From: Phocoena phocoena | Lineage: Eukaryota > Chordata > Mammalia > Artiodactyla > Phocoenidae | Length of the DNA: 64,000 nucleotides | Assembly (NCBI RefSeq): GCF_963924675.1 | Contig: NC_089220.1 | Span: 155,532,270 to 155,596,269, forward strand | Reading direction: 5' to 3' | In this document: one piece after another, positions 11,228 to 22,835 of the stretch | How positions within the stretch are numbered: the stretch's first letter is position 1 | Layout: every line of letters begins with the position of its first letter | The notes under the pieces: model-generated | What the model was told of the DNA's origin: nothing | Databases searched by the model: none | The model's input: only the letters and a program-made list of their open reading frames with translations | Translations under genes and position numbers: made by a program

Positions 11228-11675
11228 ATTGATTACAATAACCTCCTGATTGGTATTCCTACTTTTACTATTATTGTCCAACACACACCCCAACTCCCAT
11301 CATTTTTTCGCAAAGTGGCCAGAGGGATTTTTGAAAAAAGATCTATTATACCCCAGCCCTTGTACAAAACTCTCCAAAGACCTCTCATCACACACCCGGG
11401 TGTCTGCAGGTTCCTTCATGATCTGACCCCTCTGAACTCAACTCTTGCATACCTAAGTCATTCCTTTCTTTTATTCAAAGTGCATATTATAGACTAAAAC
11501 ACAATGATATTTTAATCTGTATTTATTGCCTTTCTTCCCCACTACTACGTACACTCCATGACAAAAGGACCTTGTCTGACTCGGCGAATGCTGTGTCCTT
11601 AATACCTGGAAGCGATTGGCACATAGTAAGCATTCAAGAAATATGTGTTAAATCTGTGAATGAATAATTCAAAGC
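11228..11675 (+). repeat. L2 fragment
   Basis: 'cctcctgattggtattcct', 'gtggccagagggatttttg', 'ttcatgatctgacccctctg', 'gacaaaaggaccttgtctga' and 'tggcacatagtaagcattca' occur in the order of the L2 3' region, ending in 'gtgaatgaata'. The 60-codon frame at 11315 is accidental. Confidence 0.7.
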
Positions 11676-12004
11676 ATACAATTGAAATGCAGGTATTTGA
11701 AGTGATAATATACATGCTTATGCTCAATACAGATAAGAAAATTGGGAAAACCCTGCCTATTATAATATTAGGTAAATAGGATATCATTACACACAATATT
11801 TATGATTTCTCATAAGTACAGTAAAATACTAATATTAGAAATTTTGTTGCATTTACTAAAACAAAACAACTATACTAGTTTAAATGATCTTAAATATATG
11901 AGTGGTGGAGGACAGTCACTACACGTAAACGAAATAGACAAGTGAAATGTAATCTCATTCAATAGTAAACATTTGCATCAGTCCTCACATCCACAGGCTG
12001 TCAT
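11676..12004. other. Unclassified DNA
   Basis: AT-rich sequence with no gene and no recognised repeat. Confidence 0.45.
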
Positions 12005-12190
12005 CGAGAGTAAACAATTTAGCCTTTTTGAGCCTTAGTTTTTTCATATGCAAAAGGAAAGTAATAGAAGTATCTTTCCCCCTAGAACGGTTCAGTAGAT
12101 TAAATGAGATAATGCATTTTAAATTAATTGGCATAAAGCCTAGAACATACTCAGTGAACAATAAACATTAAGTATCAGCATAATCAATAT
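12005..12190 (+). repeat. MIR element
   Basis: 'gagccttagttttttcatatg', 'ttcagtagattaaatgagat', 'aatgcattttaaattaattgg' and 'agtgaacaataaacatta' match the core and 3' part of MIR in the plus orientation. Old and diverged. Confidence 0.7.
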
Positions 12191-12271
12191 TATTACAGTA
12201 ATCAATAAATATTGCAAACAATAAATACTGTTTGCCAGTGAGATATTCTGTGATTAAAAAAATTAACCATT

Positions 12272-12480
12272 GGGCTTCCCTGGTGGCGCAGTGGTTGAGA
12301 GTCTGCCTGCCAATGCAGGGGACACGGGTTTGTGCCCCGGTCCGGGAAGATCCCACATGCCGTGGAGCGGCTGGGCCCATGAGCCATGGCCGCTGAGCCT
12401 GCGTGTCCAGAGCCTGTGCTCTGCAACAGGAGAGGCCACAACAGTGAGAGGCCCGCACACCGCAAAAAAAAAAAAAAAAA
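12272..12480 (+). mobile_element. CHR-type SINE
   Basis: Complete roughly 200-base form: head 'gggcttccctggtggcgcag', B-box-like 'ggtttgtgcccc', 3' motif 'gtgagaggcccgcacaccgc' and an A tail of about 20. Flanks 'aaaattaaccatt' (ending 12271) and 'aaaattaactatt' (ending about 12492) form a target duplication with one mismatch. The frames read across it on both strands are accidental. Confidence 0.95.
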
Positions 12481-12492
12481 AAAATTAACTAT

Positions 12493-13959
12493 TTATGAAA
12501 GTTCATTATGATGAAGTTATTAGTAGGGATATAACACTTTTTTTTTTTTTAGTATACATGGACTTTTTTTGTTTAGGTATTGATAAACATGAATGGAAAA
12601 ATAATGGACTTTAAAAACATTTTTGTTAAACAGTATTTTTCATGAAATACAGTTTGTTGCAATTAGATTTGTCATTTATTTAAATCATAAACCATTAACA
12701 GCCACAAGTTAAGAGTATACGATTAAAGCAGAATAAATTCAAATAAAATTTCTTAGCATGAAGTTGCATTGTTTATGAAATTGGCTCCAAGAATATTAAA
12801 ATATATATATTTAATATTTTAAGTATAATTCATGTTAACTAGTTATTTGTATAACAGAAGTTACTTATCGGTCATACTCAGTATTCCCTTCAGAGGCCAA
12901 AGGTCAAAAATCTTCCAGATTTAATGCACAATGTCAGAAAGAGGATGTGCATTATAATACGGCTAAATATATAATTATTGATAAGGAACTTTTGTCTATG
13001 CCGAAAACAACCTGTTGACTGAAGCTGTTGAAAACTGAAGCAGCTTCTCATTTGGTGGTAATTAACCAATTAAACGATAAATTTTCAGTGGGAAAGGATT
13101 ATTTTAACTCAAAAATTTTGCCTTGCTTTGTGTTGAAAGAATTGTATGCATTCTCCACTAAAAGTGATAATAAATTTAATTGTCAATAATACAAACGGGA
13201 ATAACAATAATAAAAAGTACAGTTAATATGTACATAGTTTCTAGTGTAAAATATTTTTATATTATTTCAGGTATAATTATCAAATAAGTAGTCTATTTTT
13301 CCAAAAGATAATCTTGAAAGGAAAAACTATCACTCTAGGATATGTGAATGCTGTCAAACTGATATAGCTTAAGGATGATGGAGGGCATGATTCAGATTGA
13401 GATCTCTGTTATCAAATGTTCAGAAGAATACACGAAATATTCTTTTAATTTAAATGTCAAGGCATCCCAATTCAAATTTTTTAAAAAGTGAGAAAAATAA
13501 ACCTATAGTAAGATAGAAAAAAAAATTCAATATGCCTCAGGAATACTCAGTAGTAACTCAGGAAAATCTGGAGGAAAAAATTAAGCAATTTTCTTAGTGG
13601 TTATTAAAATGTATGCTAATTCTAAAACTCCAGGAGATTGGACCTGCTTAGAATGAATACATAAAACAACTGAAAGGCATAGAAAGCTCAGAAGTAGAAA
13701 CAAGTATATGGTAAAGATGAATTTTCAAATCAAATAGGAAATTAAGATTCTTCAATAAATAGTAATTGGCAACTAATTATCCATTTAGGAAAACAAAATT
13801 AAAAAATAAAATAAAATTAGGTACCCCTTCGCCTCTAATTACATCAAAATTAATTCTGGAAATATAAAAAATTATAACAGAAATTTTAATAAGAGTTCAT
13901 AGTAAAATCTCATGCCTGTTGAAATGCATTTTGAGAATGGCAGAGATTTTCATGCTCAC
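12493..13959. other. Unclassified AT-rich DNA
   Basis: No gene. It includes a near-palindromic AT block at 12792-12818 (arms 'aatattaa' and 'ttaatatt' around an (AT)n core). Otherwise featureless. Confidence 0.5.
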
Positions 13960-14715
13960 AGTACCTATACAAGTAGCCAGTAAGCGCATCATTAGTCATT
14001 AGGGAAATACAAATTAAAATCACAGTGAGATACCACTTCACAAACACTAAGATGGCTAGAATAAAAAGGATGAATAATAACAAATGCTGGCAAGAATGTG
14101 TAAAACTTGGAGCCCTCATACACTGTTGGTAGGAATGTAAAATGGTGCCGCCAATGAAAAAAGCAGTTTTCAGCCATTCTTCAGAAAGCTAAAGATGGAA
14201 TTAACATATGACCCAACAATTCCACTTGTGGAATCGAAAATATACATCCATACAAAAACTTGTATACAAATGTTCATTAACAGAAAAAAGTGAAAACACT
14301 CCAAATGTCTGGATAAACAAAAAATGGCATATTTATACAATGGATCATAATTTAGTCATAAAAACTAATGAAGATACAGCGTACAATAGAGATGAACCTT
14401 GAAAAGATGATGCTAAGTGAAAGAAGATAAACACAAAAGAGCACATACTGTATGATCACATTTATATGAAATACCCGGAATAAGTAAATCGACAGAGACA
14501 AAAGTAGATTGGAGGTTGTCAGTGGGTGGAGTAGGGGAGAAGAGGGAGGGGCTAGTAATGAGTATGGGGTTTTACATGGAGGTGATGTACCCCTCGTTCT
14601 GAAATGAGACAGTGTTGGTTGCACAACTCCGTGAATAAACTAAAATCCACTAAATTCCACACTGCAAAAGAGTAGATTTTATGTTATACGCTTTATGTTT
14701 CAATTTTTTAAAATT
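13960..14715 (+). mobile_element. Old L1 (L1M-type) 3' end: ORF2 C-terminus and 3' UTR
   Basis: 'gggaaatacaaattaaaatc', 'tgagataccacttcacaa', 'atacactgttggtaggaatg', 'tatgacccaacaattccact' and 'gatgctaagtgaaagaag' mark the ORF2 end. The 3' UTR follows with 'gtggagtaggggagaagag' and 'ttgcacaactccgtgaata'. Many stops and indels. The terminus near 14715 is AT-rich without a clean A tail, as expected for an old copy. Confidence 0.85.
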
Positions 14716-14854
14716 GAGAATGATGTCATGGTCTTTTTCATGAATAGGAGGTAGCTAGTGGAATTTAAAAGCTGTTTGTTTCCAAGGAAAATAAACAAGA
14801 TTGAAGTTCAATAATCATGCTTTCTAATTTCTATCTCTTCATCTGAGCCTTCTT

Positions 14855-15064
14855 TTGTTGTGTGTGTGTGGTAGGTACACAGGCCTCTCACTGCTGTGGC
14901 CTCTCCCGCTGTGGAGCACAGGCTCCGGACACGCAGGTCCAGTGGCCATAGCCCACGGGCCCAGCCGCTCCGCGGCATGTGGGATCCTCCCAGACCAGGG
15001 CACAAACCCATGTCCCCTGCATCGGCAGGCGGAATCCCAACCACTGCGCCACCAGGGAAGCCCC
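14855..15064 (-). mobile_element. CHR-type SINE, antisense, with an atypical tail
   Basis: Antisense body from 'acacaggcctctcactgctg' to 'cgccaccagggaagcccc'. The 15-base repeat 'catctgagccttctt' flanks it perfectly (14840-14854 and 15065-15079). Where an A tail would be expected (here a T run on the left), there is instead 'ttgttgtgtgtgtgtgg', a tail that has turned into a CA/TG microsatellite. Frames across it are accidental. Confidence 0.95.
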
Positions 15065-15422
15065 CATCTGAGCCTTCTTAAAAAGGAACTACTCTAAGTG
15101 AGTAGGGCCATCAGGGAAAACTGTGCAATTACCATCCTGGATAAAGGCACTCAGCTAAAGAGGCAAGAGGTAGCTCATATTAAACCACTGACCACGCACT
15201 AAACTGTTGGCTCTGGCATCTTGGTTTCACCTACCCAAAGTAAGGATGCTGTTTTCTAATTTGCATAAAGGTGCTATATGGCTTGGCATTAACACTAATA
15301 AAAACAATGGAGAAAAGGAGATATCTGCCATTTCAATATCATTCCAATTTACAGTTCAAAGTTAAGAAAACTATTATAATCATGAAAATTGCATGGCAAT
15401 CTCAGGCAAGTCATCCTAAAAA

Positions 15423-15546
15423 AAAAAAATTTTTTTTTTGGCTGCACTCGCAGCTTGCGGGATCTTAGTTCCCCAACCAGGGATTGAACCCAGGGCCACG
15501 GCAGTGAAAGAGCCAAGTCCTAACCACTGGTCGCCAGGGAACTCCC
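15423..15546 (-). mobile_element. Short CHR-related SINE (about 125 bases), antisense
   Basis: A shorter relative of the other SINEs: antisense 'gcttgcgggatcttagttcc', 'aaccagggattgaaccc' and 'taaccactggtcgccaggga'. The repeat 'catcctaaaaa' flanks both ends (15412-15422 and 15547-15557). This is the short tRNA-derived form found across whales, hippos and ruminants. Confidence 0.9.
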
Positions 15547-15557
15547 CATCCTAAAAA

Positions 15558-16599
15558 CAGTTGATGCAAATATATGCATATCCTTCTATAATACCATATT
15601 TAGCACTAATTCATTAAAATTATGTTAATGAAATAGGTCAGCAAAAATGGCAAAGGAAGCTCAGTGGATATATTAACAGGTATCAAAGATAATCTGCTTT
15701 CAGCATTCTTGGAATGTTTGCTACAAGTAATATCCATTTCTGTATAAAGTAATATCCATTTCCTGTAAATACATAGAAAAATTAAAAATGTAATAATTTA
15801 TAGATTATAAGTTGGGCATGTGCACAGAAGTGATAGGATGTTCCAGGAGACAAAATACATTGCAAAATATGAAGTAATAAATATATTTTAGGTACAACAG
15901 TTGATGAAATATGTCTGACATGTCATACAATCTTTAGAATAAGACTAAAAATTTACCCCTTTAGCCATTCATAATGAGTTTCATCTTTATACAAATTGTA
16001 TTTAGTTAATACACACTAGTACTGGTATTCTCACTTTTCATCTTTAAATAAAATCAGGGGTGAAATGTGAAAACAACATTCAACAATTATTCAACAATTT
16101 TACTAGTATGTCAGTGACCCACATAAAATGATGTCAACTAAAATCGAACTGCTGGCTGTCTATCCTTGGAATAGGCCAAAACGCTTACATGTTTTCTACA
16201 GAAGTTACCATGGGTTATAAAAAACAACTTGGGGTGTCAATCTGTAATGTATAAAAGAGTGAATTATTCAACTGTCAAAGCAAATATTATCTCTAAATAT
16301 TTTCTGATCCATATACAAGGAAAAATAAAACTACAACTTTGCATAGATAACTTCTGTTGAAACTGGAGTAGGTACAAAATTTGTTTTACAGTTATACACT
16401 GATGAGTATTTGAGAGATTTATGAACTTCAAAAAAGTTGATTCAATGTTAAAATTATGATGTGGATTCAGGGTAGTAAAGAAAAAAATAAGGCTGTGTTA
16501 TTTAACTGAACAAGCCCCAAATAAAAAAGCATTACAAAGGTCTAACTGTCATATATATACTAACAAAATCATTGCTACTTAACAGTCCTTACACACTGG
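15558..16599. other. Unclassified AT-rich DNA
   Basis: No gene and no recognised repeat. Around 15719-15760 'agtaatatccatttc' occurs twice in a row, a small local duplication. Confidence 0.45.
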
Positions 16600-16608
16600 C
16601 AGTTGGAT

Positions 16609-16819
16609 TTTTTTTTTTTTTTTTTTTTGTGGTACACGGGCCTCTCACTGTTGTGGCCTCTCCCATTGCGGAGCACAGGCTCCGGACACGCAGGCTGAGC
16701 GTCCATGGCTCACGGGCCCAGCCACTCCACGGCATGTGGGATCTTCCCGGACCGGGGCACGAACCTGTGTCCCCTGCATCGGCAGGCGGACTCTCAACCA
16801 CTGCGCCACCAGGGAAGCC
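16609..16819 (-). mobile_element. CHR-type SINE, antisense
   Basis: Begins with a T run of about 20 (the reverse of the A tail), then 'acgggcctctcactgttg', and ends 'cgccaccagggaagccc'. 'cagttggat' flanks it at 16600-16608 and 16820-16828. Frames at 16572-16877 and 16589-16801 are translations of the SINE, not genes. Confidence 0.95.
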
Positions 16820-16828
16820 CAGTTGGAT

Positions 16829-18746
16829 ATTTTTTAAAGTAAATATTGTGTGTAAACAAAAAAAGATAATAGGATAATTACTTTCCTAAAATATAACTTT
16901 AATTAATTATTCTATCTGCAAATTTAAAAATCAATACATGCCATCTTCTGCATTTCAATTTTGCATCAAGATGTAACTGGTAACAACCAAAGTAGAAAGT
17001 TTACATGGTGTCCTCACACAACCCTAACCAAAAGCTGTTAGTGTTAAAAGCGAGAACACTTGAATCTTTGAGTTGGGTGCTCTGATTTTTATGTATGCCA
17101 AAGTATCTTGGCATGGTTGCTTTAGTTTCCATAGAGAACAGAAATGTATTCTTTTGGGAAAATATTTTTCCTACTTTCCCACAATTTGTATTGCCAAGCA
17201 AGGAATGTCAACAATCACCATTTTTCTGGCATTTAATAATGGTGACTAACTAATACAATGAGTGCTTTTTGAAACTAAGATGTTATTTGAAAAGGAATAT
17301 TTTTAGTATAGCAATATTAATAGCCTGTGAAGTTTTTTTCATCCAGCGTTTGAACAGATGATGTTACCAACAATGAGGAGAGAAATTAGAAATTAGTGTA
17401 AGACATTGTGATAACTAACTGAAACATCTAGAAATACAAATGTGGTTTGAGTATACTTCTGGTCAAATAAGAGACAATATTTCAATATCTATTTATGAAA
17501 AATATCTTATAAGTTTCTAAATGATTTGCATTAGAGGCAACTTAGAATTACTGAAAGAAAGTACCATAAGGAAATAATTCCAAAAGAGAAATAAGCATGA
17601 ACTAAAGAGTGTTATACTGACATGTAACATACACATACGGAACCTTGACAGCACACTGCCCCATGATGTCTATGGACAATAATTCCCAAATCGTGTCAAA
17701 TGCAGACAGGCATAATTCTGGAGAATATTTTTAGATACATTTTGAAAAAATAATTCTCCTGTTCAAATAAAAAGGCAAGGATTGCATTTTAAAAATTAAA
17801 CATTTCAGATTACTACAGTAATTCACAATTACTGTAATATGCTTTTAATGTGCCAATATGCATTGTAAATCTTCTAGAAAAAGGTACAGTAAGTAACATT
17901 TCCCAAATATATAATAAAAACAATTTAGGACACGTGTGTTCTACAAGCATATTAAAAAAAAAAAAATCCCTTAAAATGTCCGCTTCTGAAAATGAAGATA
18001 GTTCTCATTTTACAGAAGAAAAACTAAAATACAAAAGATAACTATTCCATATATGAATGAGCAAATTATGAAAATGAATCATAATTTAACGGTTTATCAT
18101 CTTCTTATAAGAAATATAAAATACTTATCTGGGCTAAGATACATACTTCTTGAATATTATTTAATTTTACCTTTCCCTCTCTTACGAGCCCTTAAAATTT
18201 AGACATAAAATCATAAAAAGTGTAAATGAAAACAACAAACTTCAATATAAAGGGGAAGCTTTATATTAGCCACCAAAAAAGAAATACTATTAACCAAAAA
18301 GGTTAACTATTTCAGATTTCATTTGAAGTCCTTTAGGATTTAAATGTGTTAGATAATTTCAATACCTTACCTAGGATTTCTGTGAATTCCCAAGGACTTA
18401 AACTCTCCTGGTCATTTCTTTTTTTTTCCCATCATTTAACACTGATAAGGAGCACAGAACAAAATTTTTAAAATTGCTGCTCACCACAAGGAAACTGTAT
18501 GTCTTGTAAAGTTGAAGGGACAAAAGCAAGGTACAATATGGTGCCACTCTGCAAACAACTTAAAATGGATTATTGGACACATCTACTTCGTAAGGTTCTT
18601 AGACCACACCCACCACTACAAATACCTCACTGCCATACCTCTCTGAGAACATATCTTAACACTTGCTTTATACAATCCCCTTCTATTTTTCTGCTCAACT
18701 CCTATTAACTTCCAGTTCAGAGTTCGTCCTTGAAAGCCAACAACAG
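16829..18746. other. Unclassified AT-rich DNA
   Basis: About 1.9 kb without gene, SINE head or clear L1 signature. All frames are short and lack motifs. Confidence 0.5.
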
Positions 18747-18767
18747 AGGGCCTCATTTTAATATGAC

Positions 18768-19106
18768 TTTTTTTTAATAGTAGTTTTAGGTTCACAGGAA
18801 AATGGAGTGTACAGAGATTTCTCATTATACCTCCTACCCCTACACATGCCCAGCCTCCCTCATTATTAACATCCCTCATCAGAGTAGTATCAATACATTT
18901 GCTGCAATTGATAAACCTACATTGAAACATCATTATCTCCCAAATCCACAGTTTATACAGGTTTCAGTCTTGGTGTTGTTCACTCTATATGTTTTGACAA
19001 CTGTATAATAATATGCATCCACCATTATAGTATCATATAGAGTAGTTTCACTGCCCTAAAATCCTGTGTGCTCCACCTATACATCCCTCCATATCCCCCA
19101 ACCCCA
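18768..19106 (-). mobile_element. L1 3' UTR fragment, antisense, with target duplication
   Basis: Begins with a T-rich tail, then 'agttttaggttcacagga', 'ttattaacatccctcatca', 'caccattatagtatcatat', 'agtttcactgccctaaaatc' and 'ctccacctatacatccctcc', the order of an older (L1M-type) 3' UTR in antisense. 'agggcctcatttt' with a similar following 'atgac' flanks both sides (18747-18767 and 19107-19125) with small differences, indicating a short, severely 5'-truncated insertion. Confidence 0.85.
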
Positions 19107-19125
19107 AGGGCCTCATTTTTATGAC

Positions 19126-19674
19126 CAAATACATCCATTACATATGTTCCTAAATAAAGACAGTCTACTCCTTGTACAAATGCACTTCTAATATTATTAG
19201 AGTAAATCCTGAAGTAGACAACATACCAAATATAACTAACATTAGATAAAACATAAGATATAAAACATAAGATACACCCCCACCACTCCAAACACATAAC
19301 AATTATATAAAACTATAATTTAAATGATTTGCAGATTTCTATTACTTCCAAATATGATGGATTAACAAGGACCAAACATAATCCTACCACAAAACACAAG
19401 TATAAAATGAGAAAAAAGATATGTCAACTGCTTTCTGATATTAGACAATAGATAGAGCAGGACTGCTATTTCTGAGAGTTGTAGGTATCTTCCATTATAC
19501 ATGAAATAAAATAATATTATTTGGAGATAGACTGCAGTAAGTTAATGTTTCCTACCTAATAAACCAATATTTAACATATGATAGGGTCATAAAACTACTC
19601 AGTTAATACAAAAGAAGGTAGTAAAAGAGCAGAGAAGAAACAATGAATGGATGGAAAATAGAAAATTGGTAAAT
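19126..19674. other. Unclassified DNA
   Basis: AT-rich. The phrase 'aaaacataagata' is repeated in tandem near 19250-19273. No gene. Confidence 0.45.
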
Positions 19675-19691
19675 TTAAATCTAATACTACT

Positions 19692-19975
19692 GGGACTTCC
19701 CTGGTGGCGCAGTGGTTGAGAACCCACCTGCCAGTGCAGGGGACATGGGTTCGAGCCCTGGTCTGGGAAGATCCCATATGCCATGCAGCAACTAAGCCCG
19801 TGCGCCACAATACTGAAGCCTGCGCACTTAGAATCCATGCTCTGCAGTAAGAGAAGCCACCGCAATGAGAAGCCCGTGCACCGCAACAAAGAGTGGCCCT
19901 CCCTCACTGCAACTAGAGAAAGCCCATGCAGAGCAACGAAGACCCAACGCAGCCAAAAATAAATAAACAAATAAA
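19692..19975 (+). mobile_element. Long-form CHR SINE (about 285 bases)
   Basis: Head 'cttccctggtggcgcag', canonical B-box-like 'gggttcgagccc', then the extended 3' part missing in the 200-base form: 'caacaaagagtggccct', 'gcaactagagaaagccc', 'gcaacgaagacccaacgc' and an 'aaaataaataaa' tail. Flanks 'ttaaatctaatactact' (19675-19691) and 'ttaaatctaatgctgct' (19976-19992) match with two differences, so this is an older copy. Confidence 0.95.
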
Positions 19976-19992
19976 TTAAATCTAATGCTGCT

Positions 19993-20439
19993 CTTTAAGT
20001 GTAAATTGCTAAGATACTTTCATTAAAATGCAAAACTTTAGTAGGTAAAAAATATCAAAACCCAACCAAGTGCTTCCAGAAAGAAACCCATTTTAAGTTA
20101 AAATTTAAATAACTTAAAAGTAAAAGGATGGGAAAAGATAACAGTACAATAAGCCTAAGAAAGTATGAACAGCTAGAATATCAGAAAAGCAGACTTAAAA
20201 AAGGAATAGCATAGGGTAAAAAGAAACATTTTATAAAGGGTTAGTTCAGCAAGACCATGTAACAACTGTAAATGAATATGCGACCAATAAGACATTTTCA
20301 AAAGAACAAAAACTGACAAAACTGAAAGGAAAAATAAACTAATCCAAAATTGCATTTTAAATTTTAACACTCTCAGTAATGGATAGATAAGTAGACAAGA
20401 AATAAATAAATAACAAAATTATTGAAAATTTAAAAACAA
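19993..20439. other. Unclassified AT-rich DNA
   Basis: No gene. It may be the decayed upstream part of the L1 that follows, but I cannot align it. Confidence 0.4.
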
Positions 20440-21545
20440 ACAGTTGGATCTGATATTTATAGAACAATCTACTCAGCAGTAGCATAAAAGTATTCTTATC
20501 TCAAGTTCATATGGAAATTTCACCTAGAACACGTACGGGGCACTGAAACATCTCTCAACGTATTTAAAAAGATTAAAATAATACACATAACAATCTGTCC
20601 AAAACATAATTAATTTAGAAATGAAGACTACAAAATATCTGGAAAATTGGCAAAATTTGGAAATTAATCACTATCTTTTTAAGTAGCCCACAGTCAAAGG
20701 AGAAATAACGTGAAAAGTCAAAAAATATTTCAAAATGAATAAATATTAATATGAAAAATATGTGTAGTATGTGTTTTAAGTAGTGCTTCCTTAGAAATTT
20801 GAACTTTATTTTTTAAAACGTTTCAAATAAATACCCAAAGTTTTCACTTTAACAAACTAGAAAAAGAAGTGAAATAAAACTTAAAGTAAATAGGAGGAAA
20901 TAATAAAATGAAAGCAGAAACAATAAAATGGAGGACCAAAAAATGATAAGGAGAGTTAATGAAACCATAAGCTGTTCCATTATAATAATCAACAAATTTG
21001 ATAGACCTCTAGATGGAATTTTTAAAATACACAAAGACACTAATTACAAATGACAAGAATAAAATGAGGGCAATATTATAACTTCTAGAGATATTACAAT
21101 GACAATAAAGGAATATTATGAAAAACTTTATGCCAATACATCTGTGACTTAAGTAAAATGAACAAACTCCTTGAAGGACAAAATGTACTACGTTTATAAT
21201 TCGGAAAACTCAGTATGGGTAAGATCTATTCTCTTCAATTGAAGTACAGGTTAAATACAATACTGATCAAAATCACAGCAGTTTTTAAGATATTTTGTAG
21301 ATATCAATAAAGTGATTCTAAAAATTATATGAAAAGGAAAAAAATTTGAATAGCCAAACAATTCTGAAAAAGAACAAAATTATAGGTCTCATACTATCAA
21401 GTAGTGAAGACTATGTGACAGTGGAAAAAGGAAAGGTTCATTGGATGGAAAATAAGAGAGATCCTAGAAATAGACCATACGAATACTGTCAGCTGATATC
21501 TGACAAAGCTGCAAAGGCAAGTCAATGGTGAATGAATAGACATTT
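20440..21545 (+). mobile_element. Decayed L1 ORF2 fragment
   Basis: A run of degraded L1 phrases in plus order: 'tcaagttcatatggaaattt', 'atttagaaatgaagac', 'atctggaaaattggcaaaat', 'tttggaaattaatcac', 'aactagaaaaagaagtg', 'gaaaccataagctgttcc' and 'tttgatagacctctagat', then a degraded polymerase region ('aatattatgaaaaacttt'). No frame survives beyond about 60 codons. Orientation and family follow from motif order; no end is clear. Confidence 0.65.
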
Positions 21546-22060
21546 CAGCAAATGTTGCTGAAACAGCTGAACAATCATATTTTAAAAATTTTATTATTCT
21601 TAATATATAATTAAAATGGTACGACTACAGGTAAACTACACACATCAGATAAGCAGAGGAAAAAATAAAATACACCAAAATATCCTATAATCCTAACTCC
21701 CATCGGTTTTAACATTTTGGAATATATTCCTTCAGATTTCCTCTCTCATGAAATATTGATGTATGTATGTATGTATGCACATTCTTATCTTTTATAGGGG
21801 TATCTATCTACTATCCATCTACCCATGTATCAATTTTTCTATTCATTCATCCACCTATATGTCCTTTATCCATCCATCCATCCATCCATTCACTTATCTT
21901 TACCATGTATTTACTATGTATAAATGTTTACTATATATATAGTAGAAACATAAATTACTCTATATAGTTTAATATATAGTAAATATATATGTATATATTC
22001 AGGTAATGTGTTTTCATATCAGTAAATATACATCTTAGCATTGTTTTAATGGTTGTGTAA
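21546..22060. repeat. Tetranucleotide repeats and AT-rich spacer
   Basis: Contains (ATGT)n at about 21759-21776 and (CATC)n at about 21868-21890, plus an AT palindromic patch around 21934-21995. It lies between a decayed L1 and the next antisense L1. No gene. Confidence 0.7.
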
Positions 22061-22835
22061 ATTTTTTTATTGAAATATTTTTCATAAAATTTGTATACAT
22101 TTATGGTGTACAACATAATGATGCAAGACATATACTAGTAAAATGATTATGATTGCCAAGCTAATTAACATACCGTCTACTCACATAGTTATCATTTTTG
22201 TGTATAATGAGTGCACCTGAAATTTGTTCTTTTAGCATACTGCCAGTGTTCAATGCAGTATTCAAAATAGTCTTCATGGGCTTCCCTAGTGGCGCAGTGG
22301 TCGAGAATCCGCCTGCCAATGCAGGGGACACGGGTTCGAGCCCTGGTCTGGGAAGATCCCACATGCCGCGGAGCAACTAGGCCTGTGAGCCACAACTACT
22401 GAGCCTGCGCGTCTGGAGCCTGTGCTCCGCAACGAGAGAGGCCGCGATAGTGAGAGGCCCGCGCACCGCGATGAAGAGTGGCCCCCACTTGCCGCAACTA
22501 GAGAGAGCCCTCGCACAGAAACGAAGACCCAACACAGCAAAAATAAATTAATTAATTAATAAAAAAAAAAAATATATATATAGTCTTCATGACTGTATAT
22601 TAGATTCCTAGACTTTTTTATCCTACATAACTGCAAATTTGTACCCTTTGACCAACACCTCTCCATTTCCACCCCTCCCTCCAGCCCCTGGCAACCACTT
22701 TTTTATCCTCTTCTTCTATGCGTTTGACATTTTCTTTTTAATTAAGTGATACCATGCAATATTTGTCTTTGTCTGACTTATTTCACTTAGCATAATGCTC
22801 TACAAGTTCATTCATGTCACATATGACTGGATTTC
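22061..22835 (-). mobile_element. Old L1 3' end, antisense (first of two)
   Basis: Starts near the reversed tail 'tttttttattgaaatatt', then 'ggtgtacaacataatgatg', 'aattaacataccgtctactc', 'ccagcccctggcaaccactt', 'gtctgacttatttcacttag' and 'cataatgctctacaagttca', the reverse of an L1M 3' UTR and ORF2 end. A CHR SINE splits it at 22279-22579. Confidence 0.8.
22279..22579 (+). mobile_element. Long-form CHR SINE nested in an L1
   Basis: Head 'gggcttccctagtggcgcag', canonical B-box-like 'gggttcgagccc', extended part 'gatgaagagtggccccc', 'gcaactagagagagccc' and 'acgaagacccaacaca', tail 'aaaataaattaattaatt' merging into A and AT runs. 'atagtcttcatg' flanks it exactly at 22267-22278 and 22580-22591. 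The insertion is younger than the L1 it interrupts. Confidence 0.96.

Noticed and set aside
12792..12818. AT palindrome as a replication origin or cruciform element
   Set aside because: Short arms of eight bases in very AT-rich DNA are expected by chance.
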